In this document: positions 9,056 to 17,709 of the stretch, in pieces
Layout of the letters: each line of letters opens with the position of its first letter
Position numbering within the stretch: the first letter of the stretch is position 1
Origin: Zoogloea sp. 1C4
Lineage (GTDB): Bacteria > Pseudomonadota > Gammaproteobacteria > Burkholderiales > Rhodocyclaceae
NCBI RefSeq assembly: GCF_009469605.1
Contig: NZ_SSXU01000013.1
Location: forward strand, 51,459 to 115,458
Length of the DNA stretch: 64,000 bases
Direction: 5' to 3'
Made by a program: the position numbers and the translations under genes
Notes under the pieces: model-generated
What the model saw: only the letters and a program-made list of their open reading frames with translations
The model's database searches: none
Told to the model about the DNA's origin: nothing

Positions 9056-9493
9056 TCAGCCGATCAGATTGACCGCCGCCCGCAGGCCCAGCAGGTAACT
9101 ATCAGGCCCGAAGCCGCAGATCTGCCCCTTGGCGATCTCGGCCAGCACCGACTGGTGGCGGAAGGCCTCGCGGGCGTGGATGTTGGACATGTGCACCTCG
9201 ACGATGGGCGCCTTGAGGATCGCCAGCGCATCGCGCAGTCCGTAGCTGTAGTGGGTCCAGGCGCCGGCGTTGATGACCACCGCCGCCACGCCTTCTTCAA
9301 AGGCCCGGTGGATGCGCTCCACCATTTCGCCCTCGTGGTTGGTCTGGAAGCATTCCACCTGCACGCCCAGCTCGGCGCCCAGCGCCACCACGGCGGCGTC
9401 GATCTCGGCCAGCGTGGCCGTGCCGTACTGGGCCGGGTCGCGCTTGCCGAACATGTTGAGGTTGATGCCGTTGAGCACGAGGATGGTCTTCAC
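9056..9493 (-). CDS. aroQ: 3-dehydroquinate dehydratase, type II
   Basis: A 145-residue enzyme of the shikimate pathway that removes water from 3-dehydroquinate. Family motifs are clear: LNGINLNMFGKRDP with the lid tyrosine in QYG, FQTNHEGEMVERIH, VINAGAWTHYSYGLRDAL, EVHMSNIHAREAFRHQS and a C-terminal GFG..SYLLGL. I chose a GTG start at 9493 because it has AAAGGAC upstream and directly precedes the conserved KTILVLNG strand. Length matches the family. It is followed on the same strand by a distant promoterless-looking gap to LysR; it ends 6 bp from the convergent LysR gene. Confidence 0.93.
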   Translation of the reverse strand: MKTILVLNGINLNMFGKRDPAQYGTATLAEIDAAVVALGAELGVQVECFQTNHEGEMVERIHRAFEEGVAAVVINAGAWTHYSYGLRDALAILKAPIVEVHMSNIHAREAFRHQSVLAEIAKGQICGFGPDSYLLGLRAAVNLIG

Positions 9494-9539
9494 TTGAACT
9501 GTCCTTTTAACGCTGAGATTGCCGGCGCGGGCCGGCGTC

Positions 9540-9968
9540 TCATTTGACCAGGGTGACGGGAATCCCGGCGAGCCGCGAGACCTCCCGCGCCACCGAACCA
9601 AGCAGCATCGCCGCCACCGCGCCGCGGCCGTGGCTGCCCATCACGATCTCGTCGACGGCCTGCTCGCCGGCAAAGCGGACGATGGCCGCGGCGGGCTGGT
9701 CGTCCACCACTACGTGGGGAACCGGCGCAAGCCCGGCGGCCTCCAGCACGGCGCGGGCCTCGGCCAGGGCCTTGAGGCCTTCGTCCCGATGAAAGTCGCG
9801 CAGGGCCTCGTGGTTTACAAATTGCCCCACGTCCTGGCTCACCGGCCGCTGGATGTTGATGAGGTGGATCTCGGGCGCCGTCAGGCCCGCGTCGATCCGG
9901 GCCAGCAGCGCGTCGGCCACGCGGCGCGACACCGGAGAGCCGTCGATGGGCAGCAGGATGCGGGTCAT
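9540..9968 (-). CDS. Universal stress protein (UspA domain)
   Basis: A 142-residue single UspA domain. The first strand is MTRILLPIDGS and the C-terminal nucleotide-binding motif GSHGRGAVAAMLLGS matches G-2x-G-9x-G(S), so ATP binding is likely. It overlaps the upstream TerC-type gene by four bases (ATGA), which shows translational coupling. USP proteins help cells through starvation and stress, but the specific role here is unknown. Confidence 0.88.
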   Translation of the reverse strand: MTRILLPIDGSPVSRRVADALLARIDAGLTAPEIHLINIQRPVSQDVGQFVNHEALRDFHRDEGLKALAEARAVLEAAGLAPVPHVVVDDQPAAAIVRFAGEQAVDEIVMGSHGRGAVAAMLLGSVAREVSRLAGIPVTLVK

Positions 9969-10720
9969 GGCTTTCCTTTCGCGGCGGGCTCGCCGGCAGC
10001 GGCCTCGCCCAGATCGAGTTCGAGGGTTTCGCGTTCGACTTCGGTGGCGCGGGCGGCGAGCAGCCGGCCCACTAGCACCACCAGCACCGCGCCGGCCACC
10101 GGCAGCACCCGGTGCAGCCACGGGGCGTGGGCGTCAATCCACGGGCCGAGCATCAGGTCGGTGACCAGCATCTCGCCGGCCACGAAACCCAGCAGCGCCG
10201 CGCCGCCCGTCACCACGATCGGGAAGCGCTCCATCAGCTTCATCAGGAAGGTGCTGGAGAACACCACCAGCGGAATCGACAGGCCCAGGCCGAAGATCAG
10301 CAGCGCCAGATTGCCCTTGGAGGCGCCGGCGATGGCCACCACGTTGTCCATGCTCATCACCAGGTCGGCCAGCATGATCGTCTTGATCGCCGCCGCCATG
10401 CCCGACACCACCGCGCCGCCCTCGCCGTCGCTCTCGTCCTCGGGCACCAGCAGCTGAACCGCGATCCACAGGAGCAGCAGCGCACCGGCCGCCTTGAGCA
10501 GCGGCAGTCGCAGCAGCTCGGCTGCCACGATGGTCAGGGTGACGCGCATCGCCACCGCTGCCGTGCTGCCCCACATCACCGCGCGCTTGCGGTCGACGGG
10601 GTTGAGGCCGCGGGCCGCCAGCGCGATCACCACCGCGTTGTCGCCCGACAGCACGATATCAATGCCCACGATCTGGATCAGGGCGATCCAGAAGGCGTGG
10701 TCGAACACCATTCCCTGCAT
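9965..10720 (-). CDS. TerC-family integral membrane protein
   Basis: A 251-residue protein with seven or so membrane helices and the two TerC signature repeats containing acidic residues inside helices: GIDIVLSGDNAVVIALAARG near residue 15 and ADLVMSMDNVVAIAGASKGN near residue 117. Members export manganese or are linked to tellurite resistance and to metal loading of exported proteins. The start at 10720 (MQGM) or 10711 fits the family; the open frame further upstream is unlike it. It overlaps a universal stress protein gene by ATGA. I looked for a manganese (yybP-ykoY) riboswitch upstream and did not see a convincing one. Confidence 0.87.
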   Translation of the reverse strand: MQGMVFDHAFWIALIQIVGIDIVLSGDNAVVIALAARGLNPVDRKRAVMWGSTAAVAMRVTLTIVAAELLRLPLLKAAGALLLLWIAVQLLVPEDESDGEGGAVVSGMAAAIKTIMLADLVMSMDNVVAIAGASKGNLALLIFGLGLSIPLVVFSSTFLMKLMERFPIVVTGGAALLGFVAGEMLVTDLMLGPWIDAHAPWLHRVLPVAGAVLVVLVGRLLAARATEVERETLELDLGEAAAGEPAAKGKP

Positions 10721-10900
10721 GATTCCATGTCCCCGGGCCGGACACGCGCCCGCTACGCCGCCCGACAGGCCGCCGGGCACAAAGATGGAATTGTAGAGGC
10801 GAAGCGCCCGCCACGCGCTTTCGCAATGCGCCAACCGCAGCCGGGCGGCGCCGGTGCTATGCTTTTCCACGATTGCGAACCGTTCTCAGCGAGGCCCGCC

Positions 10901-11149
10901 ATGAACAACGCCTTCCCCCTCAAGCCCGACTGGCTGTGCGAGAAACCCGGCGTCTACGACACCGGCACCGGCGCCATCCGCAGCATCGAGGACAACCCCG
11001 GCTTTCCCGGCATCCAGCGGGTCACGGTGCAGAGCTACTGTGGCCGCGAAGAAGACAACTGCCGCTACTTCCGCCTCACCGCCGATCCACGGCGGCGTTT
11101 CGCCACCCTCGAAGCCGCCCTCGCGGCCCGCCCGGTGCGGCTTACCTGA
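10901..11149 (+). CDS. Small uncharacterised protein, 82 aa
   Basis: An 82-residue soluble protein starting MNNAFPLKPDWLCEKPGVYD. It has two cysteines plus the motif SYCGREEDNCRYF, giving three cysteines in all. No membrane segment or signal peptide. Codon use resembles its neighbours and the gene stands free between the TerC gene (divergent) and the cNMP-binding gene (convergent, 9 bp away), which supports a real gene. No family recognised. Confidence 0.6.
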   Translation: MNNAFPLKPDWLCEKPGVYDTGTGAIRSIEDNPGFPGIQRVTVQSYCGREEDNCRYFRLTADPRRRFATLEAALAARPVRLT

Positions 11150-11158
11150 AGCCGGCCG

Positions 11159-11521
11159 TCAGGCACTCAGGGCAAAGTCGGCGCGGCGCAAGCGCTCGCT
11201 CAGGGTGCGCATCACCTGCAGCGCAAATTCGGGCACCTGACGGACCAGCTCGTTGAAGCGGCGGCCGTCGATCTCCACAAACTCGCAATCGTCACTGGCG
11301 GTGACCGTCGCCGAGCGGGGGCCCGGCGAGACGATGGACATCTCGCCCACGATGGCGCCGGGCGTGAGGATCTCAAGCTCGCGCCCGCCGATGGCAACCG
11401 ACGCCTGCCCGAGGATCAGCACATACATCGCGGCCCCCGGCGCCCCCTCCCGGAACAGCACCGCCCCGCGGGGAACACGAACGATTTCGGGGGCTTTGGA
11501 GAAGAGTTCGAAGAAGACCAT
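11159..11521 (-). CDS. Cyclic nucleotide-binding (Crp-like) domain protein without DNA-binding domain
   Basis: A 120-residue single cNMP-binding domain from the ATG at 11521 (MVFFELFSKAPEIVRVPRGA). The barrel motifs GAVLFREGAPGAAMYVLILG and GAIVGEMSIVSPGPRSATV include the phosphate-binding cassette, where GEM..I and the R.ATV arginine are expected to contact the ligand. No helix-turn-helix follows, so it is not a transcription factor by itself. It is next to a CBS-domain protein on the other strand; both are small-ligand sensors, but no shared function is shown. Confidence 0.82.
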   Translation of the reverse strand: MVFFELFSKAPEIVRVPRGAVLFREGAPGAAMYVLILGQASVAIGGRELEILTPGAIVGEMSIVSPGPRSATVTASDDCEFVEIDGRRFNELVRQVPEFALQVMRTLSERLRRADFALSA

Positions 11522-11791
11522 GGTGGCACGCTCCCTGGCAGGTACTGCGGGTCGTTGGAGAGGAAGTGGACTCGCCTCACCCGACGCAAAAAGCCCGCCA
11601 CCGACAGACTGCGGAGCCGGACGGTCGGGCTTCAGGAAGGCAAGAATCCACATGATGACAAGCCTAATTCAGGCACGTGACAACCTGTTTACAGGCAGGC
11701 AGCAACTGTCTTCAACTTGTAACCCGCCCCCCGTGCCGAAGCACTAAAGTAAGAGAAATGCGGCCTCTTCCTGTCCTGTGCGGAGCACATC

Positions 11792-12211
11792 ATGACGAAT
11801 CGCAGCCTGCAGTACATCGTCAAGAATCAGGACCCATTGACGCTCGGGTCGGCGGTGAGCGTCCAGCGAGCCTGCCAGTGCATGTGGGATCGCCACGTCG
11901 GCGCAGTGATGGTCGTTGACGACGGGCGTCTGGCCGGCATCTTCACCGGACGCGACGCCGTCCACGCCCTCGCCCGGGGCTTTGATCCGGAGCGCACGCC
12001 CCTGTCCCAGGCGATGACCCCGAACCCCGACACCATCGCGCCCGACGCCACCGCCATCGACGCCCTGCGGCGAATGCACGACTGCGGCTACCGGCACATG
12101 CCCATCGTGGATGGGCAGCGCGTCGTGGGCATTGTCTCCCGTGGCGATTTCCAGGGCCTCGAACTCGATCTGCTCGAGGGTGAGACGAATCTCTGGGAAC
12201 GCATCTGCTGA
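11792..12211 (+). CDS. CBS-domain pair protein
   Basis: A 139-residue protein made of two CBS domains (about residues 10-65 and 75-130). Typical segments are MWDRHVGAVMVVDDGRLAGI-FTGRD and DCGYRHMPIVDGQRVVGIVSRGD. A CBS pair normally binds adenine nucleotides and regulates a partner. GGAG lies 8 bp before the ATG. No catalytic domain is attached. The large HD-GYP gene starts 129 bp downstream on the same strand. Confidence 0.88.
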   Translation: MTNRSLQYIVKNQDPLTLGSAVSVQRACQCMWDRHVGAVMVVDDGRLAGIFTGRDAVHALARGFDPERTPLSQAMTPNPDTIAPDATAIDALRRMHDCGYRHMPIVDGQRVVGIVSRGDFQGLELDLLEGETNLWERIC

Positions 12212-12340
12212 GGTCCGTTTCCGCGGCCCCGGGCCACCCCGCCCGGCGTTGATCGAACCGCCCTGCGCCCACCCACGCGGGCGTGGGGCGACGCGCGTCC
12301 CATCGGCGCATGGCCGCGCCCACTCTGCCGGAACCCGCCT

Positions 12341-15115
12341 GTGCCAACCCTCGCACGTCCCCATGCCCGCCCCATGCTGCCGTGGCGCCTCCCGCTGCAC
12401 ATCCCGGTGGCGGTGCTGTTCTCGCTGCTGATCCTTGGCGTCGGCACGGCCATCACCCTGTACCACTTCAGCGAAACCCGACGTCTCCTGGACGCCGCCA
12501 ACGACCAGCTCTTCCAGGGCATCACCGCCGAGGTCGAGCGCACCCTCGGCGACGCCGACCGGGCGGTGAAGCGCGGCTTCGTCCTCCTCACCGGCTCGCC
12601 CCTGGCCGAGGCCACCACCTTTGCCGAGCGGCTGCGCTTCCTGCCCGAACTCACCGGCTTTCTCGAAGCCGACCCGGTGATCGACTCGGTGATGATCGGC
12701 TACGGCGACGGCGACTTCCTGCTGGTGCGCCGGGTGGGCGACGACCGCGGCCCGTGGGAGGTGGTGGACGTGAGCCGCGAGGGCGATGTGGACGAGGAGC
12801 CGGTCGCCATCGTGTCGCGCTTCGACGCCGCCCTGCGGCTGGTGGACGCCAGCACCCAGCCGAGCGCGCGCTACGAGCCCCGGCTGTCGAACTGGTACCG
12901 GCTTGCCGCGGCGAGCGACAGCCTGATCGTCACTCCGCCGCAAATCCTGCCCCAGACCCGGCAGACCGGCATCACCTTCGCGCGTCGCAGTGGCGCCGAG
13001 GTCTTCGCCGTCAACGTCGGGCTGCACAACCTGTCGCAACTGCTGGCCCGCCCGGCCACGCCGCCGGGCTCGCGCCTGCAGCTTGTGGACCGGCGCCACG
13101 CCCCCGTCGCCAGCCGCGACACCCCGGGCGACGCTGACGGAGAAGGCAGCGCCGAAGTCATCACCTCGGCCCTGCGCACGCACCCGACCGGGCACACCGG
13201 CAGCCTGCAGCTGGAGGATGCCGGCGGGCGCGCCTGGCGGGTCTCCACCGCGCCCCTGACCGGCTTTGGCGAACAGCACTGGACCCTCGTCATCGCCTCC
13301 CCCGAAGCCGCGATCTTTGCCGAAGCCGACCGCCAGCGCCGCCACGCGGTGCGCTTCACGGTGATCGCCGTGCTCCTCTGCTTTCCCCTCGCCTGGGGGC
13401 TGTCGCGCCTCCTGACCACCCCGCTCCACCGCCTCGCCCACGTGGCCCACGCCCTGTCGGCCCTGCAGTTCCAGCCCCAGCCCGAAACCCGCTCGGTGAT
13501 CCTGGAGGTGGATCAGCTCGCCCTGGCCATCACCCTGATGCGCTCCGCCATCTCCCGCTTCCTCGAAATGGGCCGCGATCTGGGCGCCGCGCGGGACGTG
13601 GGCGGCGTGCTCGACGACGTGGCGGCCTGCGCCCGGGAAGTGGCCGGCGCCCGTCTGAGCGTGGTCGAAGTGATCGACGAAGCCGAAGGCCCGCTGCGCC
13701 GCGCCGCCGGCGACGCCATGCCGCCCGCCCTCGCCGCCGACCGACTGGCGCGATGCATCCTCGAAGCCGACGGCCCGGCCAGCCTCATCGCCGCCACCCC
13801 CGACAGCCCGGACGAGCACGTGCTCGGCATCCCCCTGCGCACGCCCGACGGCGATGCCCTCGGCACCCTGATGCTGGTGGACCGGCGCCACCCCGGCAGC
13901 GGACTGGCCCGCGCCGAAGTTGCCAGCTTTCTCCTCGCCCTTGCCGGCAGCGCCGCCGTCGCCCTCGAAAACCAGCGCCTCCTGCGGGGCCGCAAGGCGT
14001 TGCTGCGGGGCGTCATCAGCATGGTGGCCGAAGCCATCGACGCCAAATCGCCCTACACCGGCGGCCACTGCCGGCGCGTCACGGTGATCGCCCAGGCGCT
14101 GGCCCGCTCGGCCCAGGCCGCCACCGACGGCCCGCTGGCCGCCTACCGGCTCGACGCCGCCGGCTGGGAAGCGCTGGAGATCGCCTGCTGGCTCCACGAC
14201 TGCGGCAAGCTCACCACCCCCGAATACGTCATCGACAAGGCCACCAAGCTCGAAACCCTCCACAACCGCATCCACGAGATCCGCACCCGCTTCGAAGTGC
14301 TCAAGCGCGACGCCGACATCGCCTTCTGGCAAGGCGTGGCGGGCGGTGGCAACCAGGCAAATCTGCAGGCCACCCGCGACGCCGAATGGCGCCGGCTCGA
14401 CGACGATTTCGCCTTCATCGCCCACTGCAACCGCGGCAGCGAAGGCATGAACGAGGCCGATCTGGCGCGCCTCGACCTGATCGCCACCCGCACCTGGCAG
14501 CGCACCCTCGACCATCGGCTGGGGCTCTCCAACGCCGAACTCGCCCGCCTGCCCGACACCCCCGCCCCCCTGCCGGCAACCGAACCCCTCCTCGCCGACG
14601 GGCCCGACAAGGTGATTCCCCGCGCCAACGACAACCTCTTTGCCGCCGGCAACCCGTGGGGCTTCCGGATGACCGTGCCCGAGCGGCTCTACAACCACGG
14701 CGAGCTGCACAACCTGAAGATCGTCCGCGGCACCCTCAACGACGAAGAGCGCTTCAAGATCAAGGAGCACATCGTCCAGACGATCATCATGCTGTCCCGG
14801 CTGCCTTTCCCCCGCGATCTGGCCGCCGTGCCCGAGATGGCCTGCGGCCACCACGAGACCATCGACGGCCGGGGCTACCCCCGCCGCCTGCGGGCCGACG
14901 AGATGAGCGTCACCGCCCGCATCCTCGCCGTCGCCGACATCTTCGAAGCCCTCACCGCCGCCGACCGACCCTATCGCAGCGCCAACACCGTCGACGAAGC
15001 CCTGGCGATCATGGGCCGGATGGCCGAACAGCGGATCATCGACGCCGACCTCTTCGCCCGCTTCGTGCAGGACGAGGTGTGGCGCCACGCTCCGCCGCCG
15101 GGCGTTCTGGGCTGA
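12341..15115 (+). CDS. Membrane-bound HD-GYP phosphohydrolase with extracellular sensor and HAMP/GAF regions
   Basis: A 924-residue signalling protein from a GTG at 12341; an ATG at 12374 (MLPWRLPLHIPV) is an equally plausible start. Order: helix (about 19-40), periplasmic cache-like sensor (45-330), helix (about 337-357), HAMP, GAF-like region (400-545), then HD-GYP. HD is at 619-620 (HDCGKLTTPEYVIDK) and the GYP part at 837 (HHETIDGRGYP), so the cyclic-di-GMP phosphodiesterase residues are intact. About 218 residues separate HD from HHE, roughly 150 more than in RpfG-type domains; the insert includes ETLHNRIHEIRTRFEVLKRD. Expected to lower cyclic-di-GMP in response to an external signal. 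It precedes the nif operon, which has its own promoter. Confidence 0.87.
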   Translation: MPTLARPHARPMLPWRLPLHIPVAVLFSLLILGVGTAITLYHFSETRRLLDAANDQLFQGITAEVERTLGDADRAVKRGFVLLTGSPLAEATTFAERLRFLPELTGFLEADPVIDSVMIGYGDGDFLLVRRVGDDRGPWEVVDVSREGDVDEEPVAIVSRFDAALRLVDASTQPSARYEPRLSNWYRLAAASDSLIVTPPQILPQTRQTGITFARRSGAEVFAVNVGLHNLSQLLARPATPPGSRLQLVDRRHAPVASRDTPGDADGEGSAEVITSALRTHPTGHTGSLQLEDAGGRAWRVSTAPLTGFGEQHWTLVIASPEAAIFAEADRQRRHAVRFTVIAVLLCFPLAWGLSRLLTTPLHRLAHVAHALSALQFQPQPETRSVILEVDQLALAITLMRSAISRFLEMGRDLGAARDVGGVLDDVAACAREVAGARLSVVEVIDEAEGPLRRAAGDAMPPALAADRLARCILEADGPASLIAATPDSPDEHVLGIPLRTPDGDALGTLMLVDRRHPGSGLARAEVASFLLALAGSAAVALENQRLLRGRKALLRGVISMVAEAIDAKSPYTGGHCRRVTVIAQALARSAQAATDGPLAAYRLDAAGWEALEIACWLHDCGKLTTPEYVIDKATKLETLHNRIHEIRTRFEVLKRDADIAFWQGVAGGGNQANLQATRDAEWRRLDDDFAFIAHCNRGSEGMNEADLARLDLIATRTWQRTLDHRLGLSNAELARLPDTPAPLPATEPLLADGPDKVIPRANDNLFAAGNPWGFRMTVPERLYNHGELHNLKIVRGTLNDEERFKIKEHIVQTIIMLSRLPFPRDLAAVPEMACGHHETIDGRGYPRRLRADEMSVTARILAVADIFEALTAADRPYRSANTVDEALAIMGRMAEQRIIDADLFARFVQDEVWRHAPPPGVLG

Positions 15116-15131
15116 CAGCCGCCATCCGCCT

Positions 15132-15147
15132 TGTCGGTTTCCCGACA
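15132..15147 (+). promoter_or_regulatory. NifA upstream activator sequence (TGT-N10-ACA)
   Basis: TGT at 15132-15134 and ACA at 15145-15147 are separated by exactly 10 bases (CGGTTTCCCG, itself a partial palindrome). This is the NifA binding consensus. Its centre lies about 85 bp upstream of the predicted nifV transcription start, the usual distance for NifA activation with IHF-assisted looping. Confidence 0.8.
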
Positions 15148-15197
15148 CGAACCCGACGCCCGAAAACTGCCATCATATAAATCAGTGACTTAGCGCC

Positions 15198-15213
15198 TGG
15201 CATCGGCCTTGCT
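15198..15213 (+). promoter_or_regulatory. Sigma-54 (-24/-12) promoter of the nifV operon
   Basis: TGGCATCGGCCTTGCT matches the consensus TGGCACG-N4-TTGCW with the invariant GG and GC 12 bases apart. Predicted transcription start is about 15224, so the leader is only about 17 nt and begins at the AAGGAGG ribosome-binding site (15225-15231). Together with the NifA site at 15132 this marks a nitrogen-fixation promoter. Confidence 0.85.
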
Positions 15214-15240
15214 ATATCCCCAGCAAGGAGGCCGAACGCC

Positions 15241-16377
15241 ATGAAGCAGCCCTTTGTCACCATCAACGATACGACCCTGCGCGACGGCGAGCAGTCGGCG
15301 GGCGTGGCGTTCTCCCTCGACGAAAAGCTGCACATCGCCCGCCAGCTCGACGCCATCGGCGTGCCCGAGCTGGAAGTGGGCATCCCGGCGATGGGCGCCG
15401 AGGAGCGCGAATCGATCCGCGCGGTGGCCGACCTCGGCCTCGACGCCCGGCTGATGGTGTGGAGCCGCATGCACGCCGCCGACATCGACGCCTGCGCCAA
15501 CCTGGGTGCCAACCTCATCGACATCTCGGTGCCCGCCTCCGACCAGCACCTCGCCCACAAGCTGCGCCGCCCGCGCCAGTGGCTGCTGGACGAGCTTCCC
15601 CGCTACGTGGCGATGGGCCTCGACCTGGGCCTCGACGTGGGCATCGGCTGCGAGGACGCCTCCCGCGCCGATCCGGACTTCCTCGCCCAGCTGGCCGAGA
15701 CCGCCGAACGCGCCGGCGCCCGCCGCCTGCGCTTTGCCGACACCCTGGGCGTGCTCGAACCCTTCGGCACCTTCGAGCGCATCGCCCACCTGCGGGCACG
15801 CACCGACCTCGAGATCGAGATGCATGCCCACGACGACCTCGGCCTCGCCACCGCCAACACCCTGGCCGCGTGCAAGGCCGGCGCCACCCACGTGAACACC
15901 ACCGTCAATGGGCTGGGCGAGCGGGCCGGCAACGCCCCGCTGGAAGAAGTGGTGGTCGGCCTCGAGAAGCTCCACGGCATCCGCACCGACATCGACCTGA
16001 AGGGCTTCCTGGCCCTGTCGAGCAGCGTCGCCCACGCCTCGGGCCGCGACGTGCCCTGGCAGAAGAGCGTGGTCGGCCCCGGCGCCTTCACCCACGAGGC
16101 CGGCATCCACATCGACGGCCTGCTCAAGCACCCGGACAATTACCAGGGCTTCGACCCGGTGGACGTGGGCCGCAGCCACCGCATCGTGCTCGGCAAGCAC
16201 TCCGGCCCCCGCGCGGTGCAGGTGGTCTATGCCGGGCTGGGAATCAGCCTCGGCGAGGCCGAAGCCAGCGCCCTCCTCGGTCACATCCGGCTCTTCGTCG
16301 CCGCCCACAAGCACTCGCCCGACGTGGCCGACCTGCACGCCCTGCTCGCCTCGGCCCGGAGCCACCGCCATGTCTGA
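15241..16377 (+). CDS. nifV: Homocitrate synthase NifV
   Basis: A 378-residue enzyme that condenses acetyl-CoA and 2-oxoglutarate to homocitrate, the organic ligand of the nitrogenase FeMo-cofactor. The HMG-CoA-lyase-like TIM barrel shows its signature [16 protein letters not shown] at residues 9-24, the metal site [12 protein letters not shown] near residue 197 and [15 protein letters not shown] near residue 281. It is preceded by a NifA/sigma-54 promoter, and nif genes follow, which separates it from leuA-type isopropylmalate synthase and lys20. First gene of the operon; its end overlaps cysE by 8 bp. Confidence 0.95.
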   Translation: MKQPFVTINDTTLRDGEQSAGVAFSLDEKLHIARQLDAIGVPELEVGIPAMGAEERESIRAVADLGLDARLMVWSRMHAADIDACANLGANLIDISVPASDQHLAHKLRRPRQWLLDELPRYVAMGLDLGLDVGIGCEDASRADPDFLAQLAETAERAGARRLRFADTLGVLEPFGTFERIAHLRARTDLEIEMHAHDDLGLATANTLAACKAGATHVNTTVNGLGERAGNAPLEEVVVGLEKLHGIRTDIDLKGFLALSSSVAHASGRDVPWQKSVVGPGAFTHEAGIHIDGLLKHPDNYQGFDPVDVGRSHRIVLGKHSGPRAVQVVYAGLGISLGEAEASALLGHIRLFVAAHKHSPDVADLHALLASARSHRHV

Positions 16378-17149
16378 CACCATCACCATGACCCCACCCG
16401 CCCTCGCCGCGCAGCCCGCCCTGTGGACCTTGCTCAAGGAAGACCTCGCCTGCGTGTTCCAGCGTGACCCGGCCGCCCGCTCCACCATTGAGGTGATGAC
16501 CACCTACCCGGGCGTCCACGCCATCCTCGCCCACCGCGTGGCCCACCGCCTGTGGCAGGCCGGCTGGCGCTACCCGGCGCGCTTCCTGTCCTTCGTCGGG
16601 CGGCTCGTCACCAACGTGGACATCCACCCCGGCGCCACCATCGGCCGGCGCTTCTTCATCGACCACGGCGCCTGTGTGGTGATCGGCGAGACCGCCGAGG
16701 TGGGCGACGACGTGACGCTCTACCACGGCGTCACCCTCGGCGGCACCTCGTGGAACCGCGGCAAGCGCCACCCGACGCTGTCGAGCGGCGTGGTGGTGGG
16801 CGCCGGCGCCAAGATCCTCGGCCCCATCACCATCGGCGAGCGCGTGCGCGTGGGCGCCAACTCGGTGGTGGTACGCGACGTGCCGGCCGACCGCACGGTT
16901 GTCGGCGTTCCCGGCCGCATCGTCAATACCCGCGCCGCCGGTGGCCGCCTTGAGGACGGCATCAACCTCGATCACAACGTGCTGCCCGATCCGGTCGCCA
17001 AATCCATCTCCTGCCTCGTCGAGCGCATCGACCAGCTGGAACGCGAACTGGCCACGCTCCGGCACGACGCCCCGCCCGCCGACCACAGCGGCCAGTGCGC
17101 CGTCTGCTCCGCCGGCGACCTGTGCTGCGAAAACCCCGAAATCCACTGA
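16370..17149 (+). CDS. cysE: Serine O-acetyltransferase (nif-linked CysE)
   Basis: A 259-residue enzyme making O-acetylserine for cysteine synthesis. It has the short N-terminal helical domain and a left-handed hexapeptide-repeat helix ([40 protein letters not shown]). The ATG at 16370 overlaps the end of nifV, matching the nifV-cysE1 order of Azotobacter, where it raises cysteine supply for iron-sulfur clusters. The last 25 residues are unusual: [11 protein letters not shown] gives four cysteines in a CxxC-x5-CC pattern, and the terminus is EIH, where many CysE proteins end in isoleucine for CysK binding. Confidence 0.93.
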   Translation: MSDTITMTPPALAAQPALWTLLKEDLACVFQRDPAARSTIEVMTTYPGVHAILAHRVAHRLWQAGWRYPARFLSFVGRLVTNVDIHPGATIGRRFFIDHGACVVIGETAEVGDDVTLYHGVTLGGTSWNRGKRHPTLSSGVVVGAGAKILGPITIGERVRVGANSVVVRDVPADRTVVGVPGRIVNTRAAGGRLEDGINLDHNVLPDPVAKSISCLVERIDQLERELATLRHDAPPADHSGQCAVCSAGDLCCENPEIH

Positions 17150-17156
17150 GGCCCCC

Positions 17157-17699
17157 ATGGACCTGCTCGACTTCTCCGACTGCGAACTGTATTTCGACGT
17201 GCCGATGCCGGCCGCGGCCGAGCAACTGCTCGCCCAGGCCTCCGCCGAATACGGCGACCCGTCGGCCGAAACCGCCCTGCTGCGCGCCCACCTGCTGGCG
17301 CCCGAGAACCTCACGGTGCTGGTCGGCCTTTACCGCTACTACTTCTACCAGCACCGGCTCGACGACGCCCTGCAGGTGGCCGAGCGGGCGATGCAGCTCT
17401 CCGGCCATCACCTCGACCTGCCCGACAACTGGGAAAAGCTCGACGAAGCCTGGCTGGCCCACGCCGCCGCCAAATCCTTCGGGCTGCTGCGCTTCTACCT
17501 GCTGGCCCTGAAGGCCGCCAGCGTGGTGCTGCTGCGCCTGGGGCGGATCGACGATTCGCGGCGGCGCCTGCAAAAACTGTCGTCCCTCGACAGCCGCGAC
17601 CAGCTCGGCACCGCCCGCCTGCTGGAAGTGGTGGCCATCTACGAATCGCCGGCCACCGACGACGAAACACCCTCAACCGATGACCTTGCCCTAGCCTGA
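17157..17699 (+). CDS. Uncharacterised nif-operon protein, TPR-like
   Basis: A 180-residue, leucine/alanine-rich, helical protein without signal peptide or membrane segment. It looks like three or four helix-turn-helix repeats of TPR type: LTVLVGLYRYYFYQHRLDDA with LQVAERAMQL (about residues 53-82) and FYLLALKAASVVLLRLGRID with SRRRLQKLSSLD (about 112-145). It sits between cysE and nifW, 7 bp and 10 bp from them, and must be co-expressed with nitrogenase genes. I recall similar unnamed genes in nif clusters of related bacteria but know no tested function. A protein-protein scaffold for nitrogenase maturation is possible. Confidence 0.75.
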   Translation: MDLLDFSDCELYFDVPMPAAAEQLLAQASAEYGDPSAETALLRAHLLAPENLTVLVGLYRYYFYQHRLDDALQVAERAMQLSGHHLDLPDNWEKLDEAWLAHAAAKSFGLLRFYLLALKAASVVLLRLGRIDDSRRRLQKLSSLDSRDQLGTARLLEVVAIYESPATDDETPSTDDLALA

Positions 17700-17709
17700 G
17701 GAGGCTGCC

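Noticed and set aside
10721..10900. Possible manganese (yybP-ykoY) riboswitch upstream of the TerC-type gene
   Set aside because: The region is GC-rich and structured, but the conserved loop sequences of this riboswitch class were not found.
11744..15148. Minus-strand open frame of more than 1,100 codons
   Set aside because: It is the antisense shadow of the HD-GYP gene in GC-rich DNA; the composition is Gly/His/Val-rich low complexity with no family motif.
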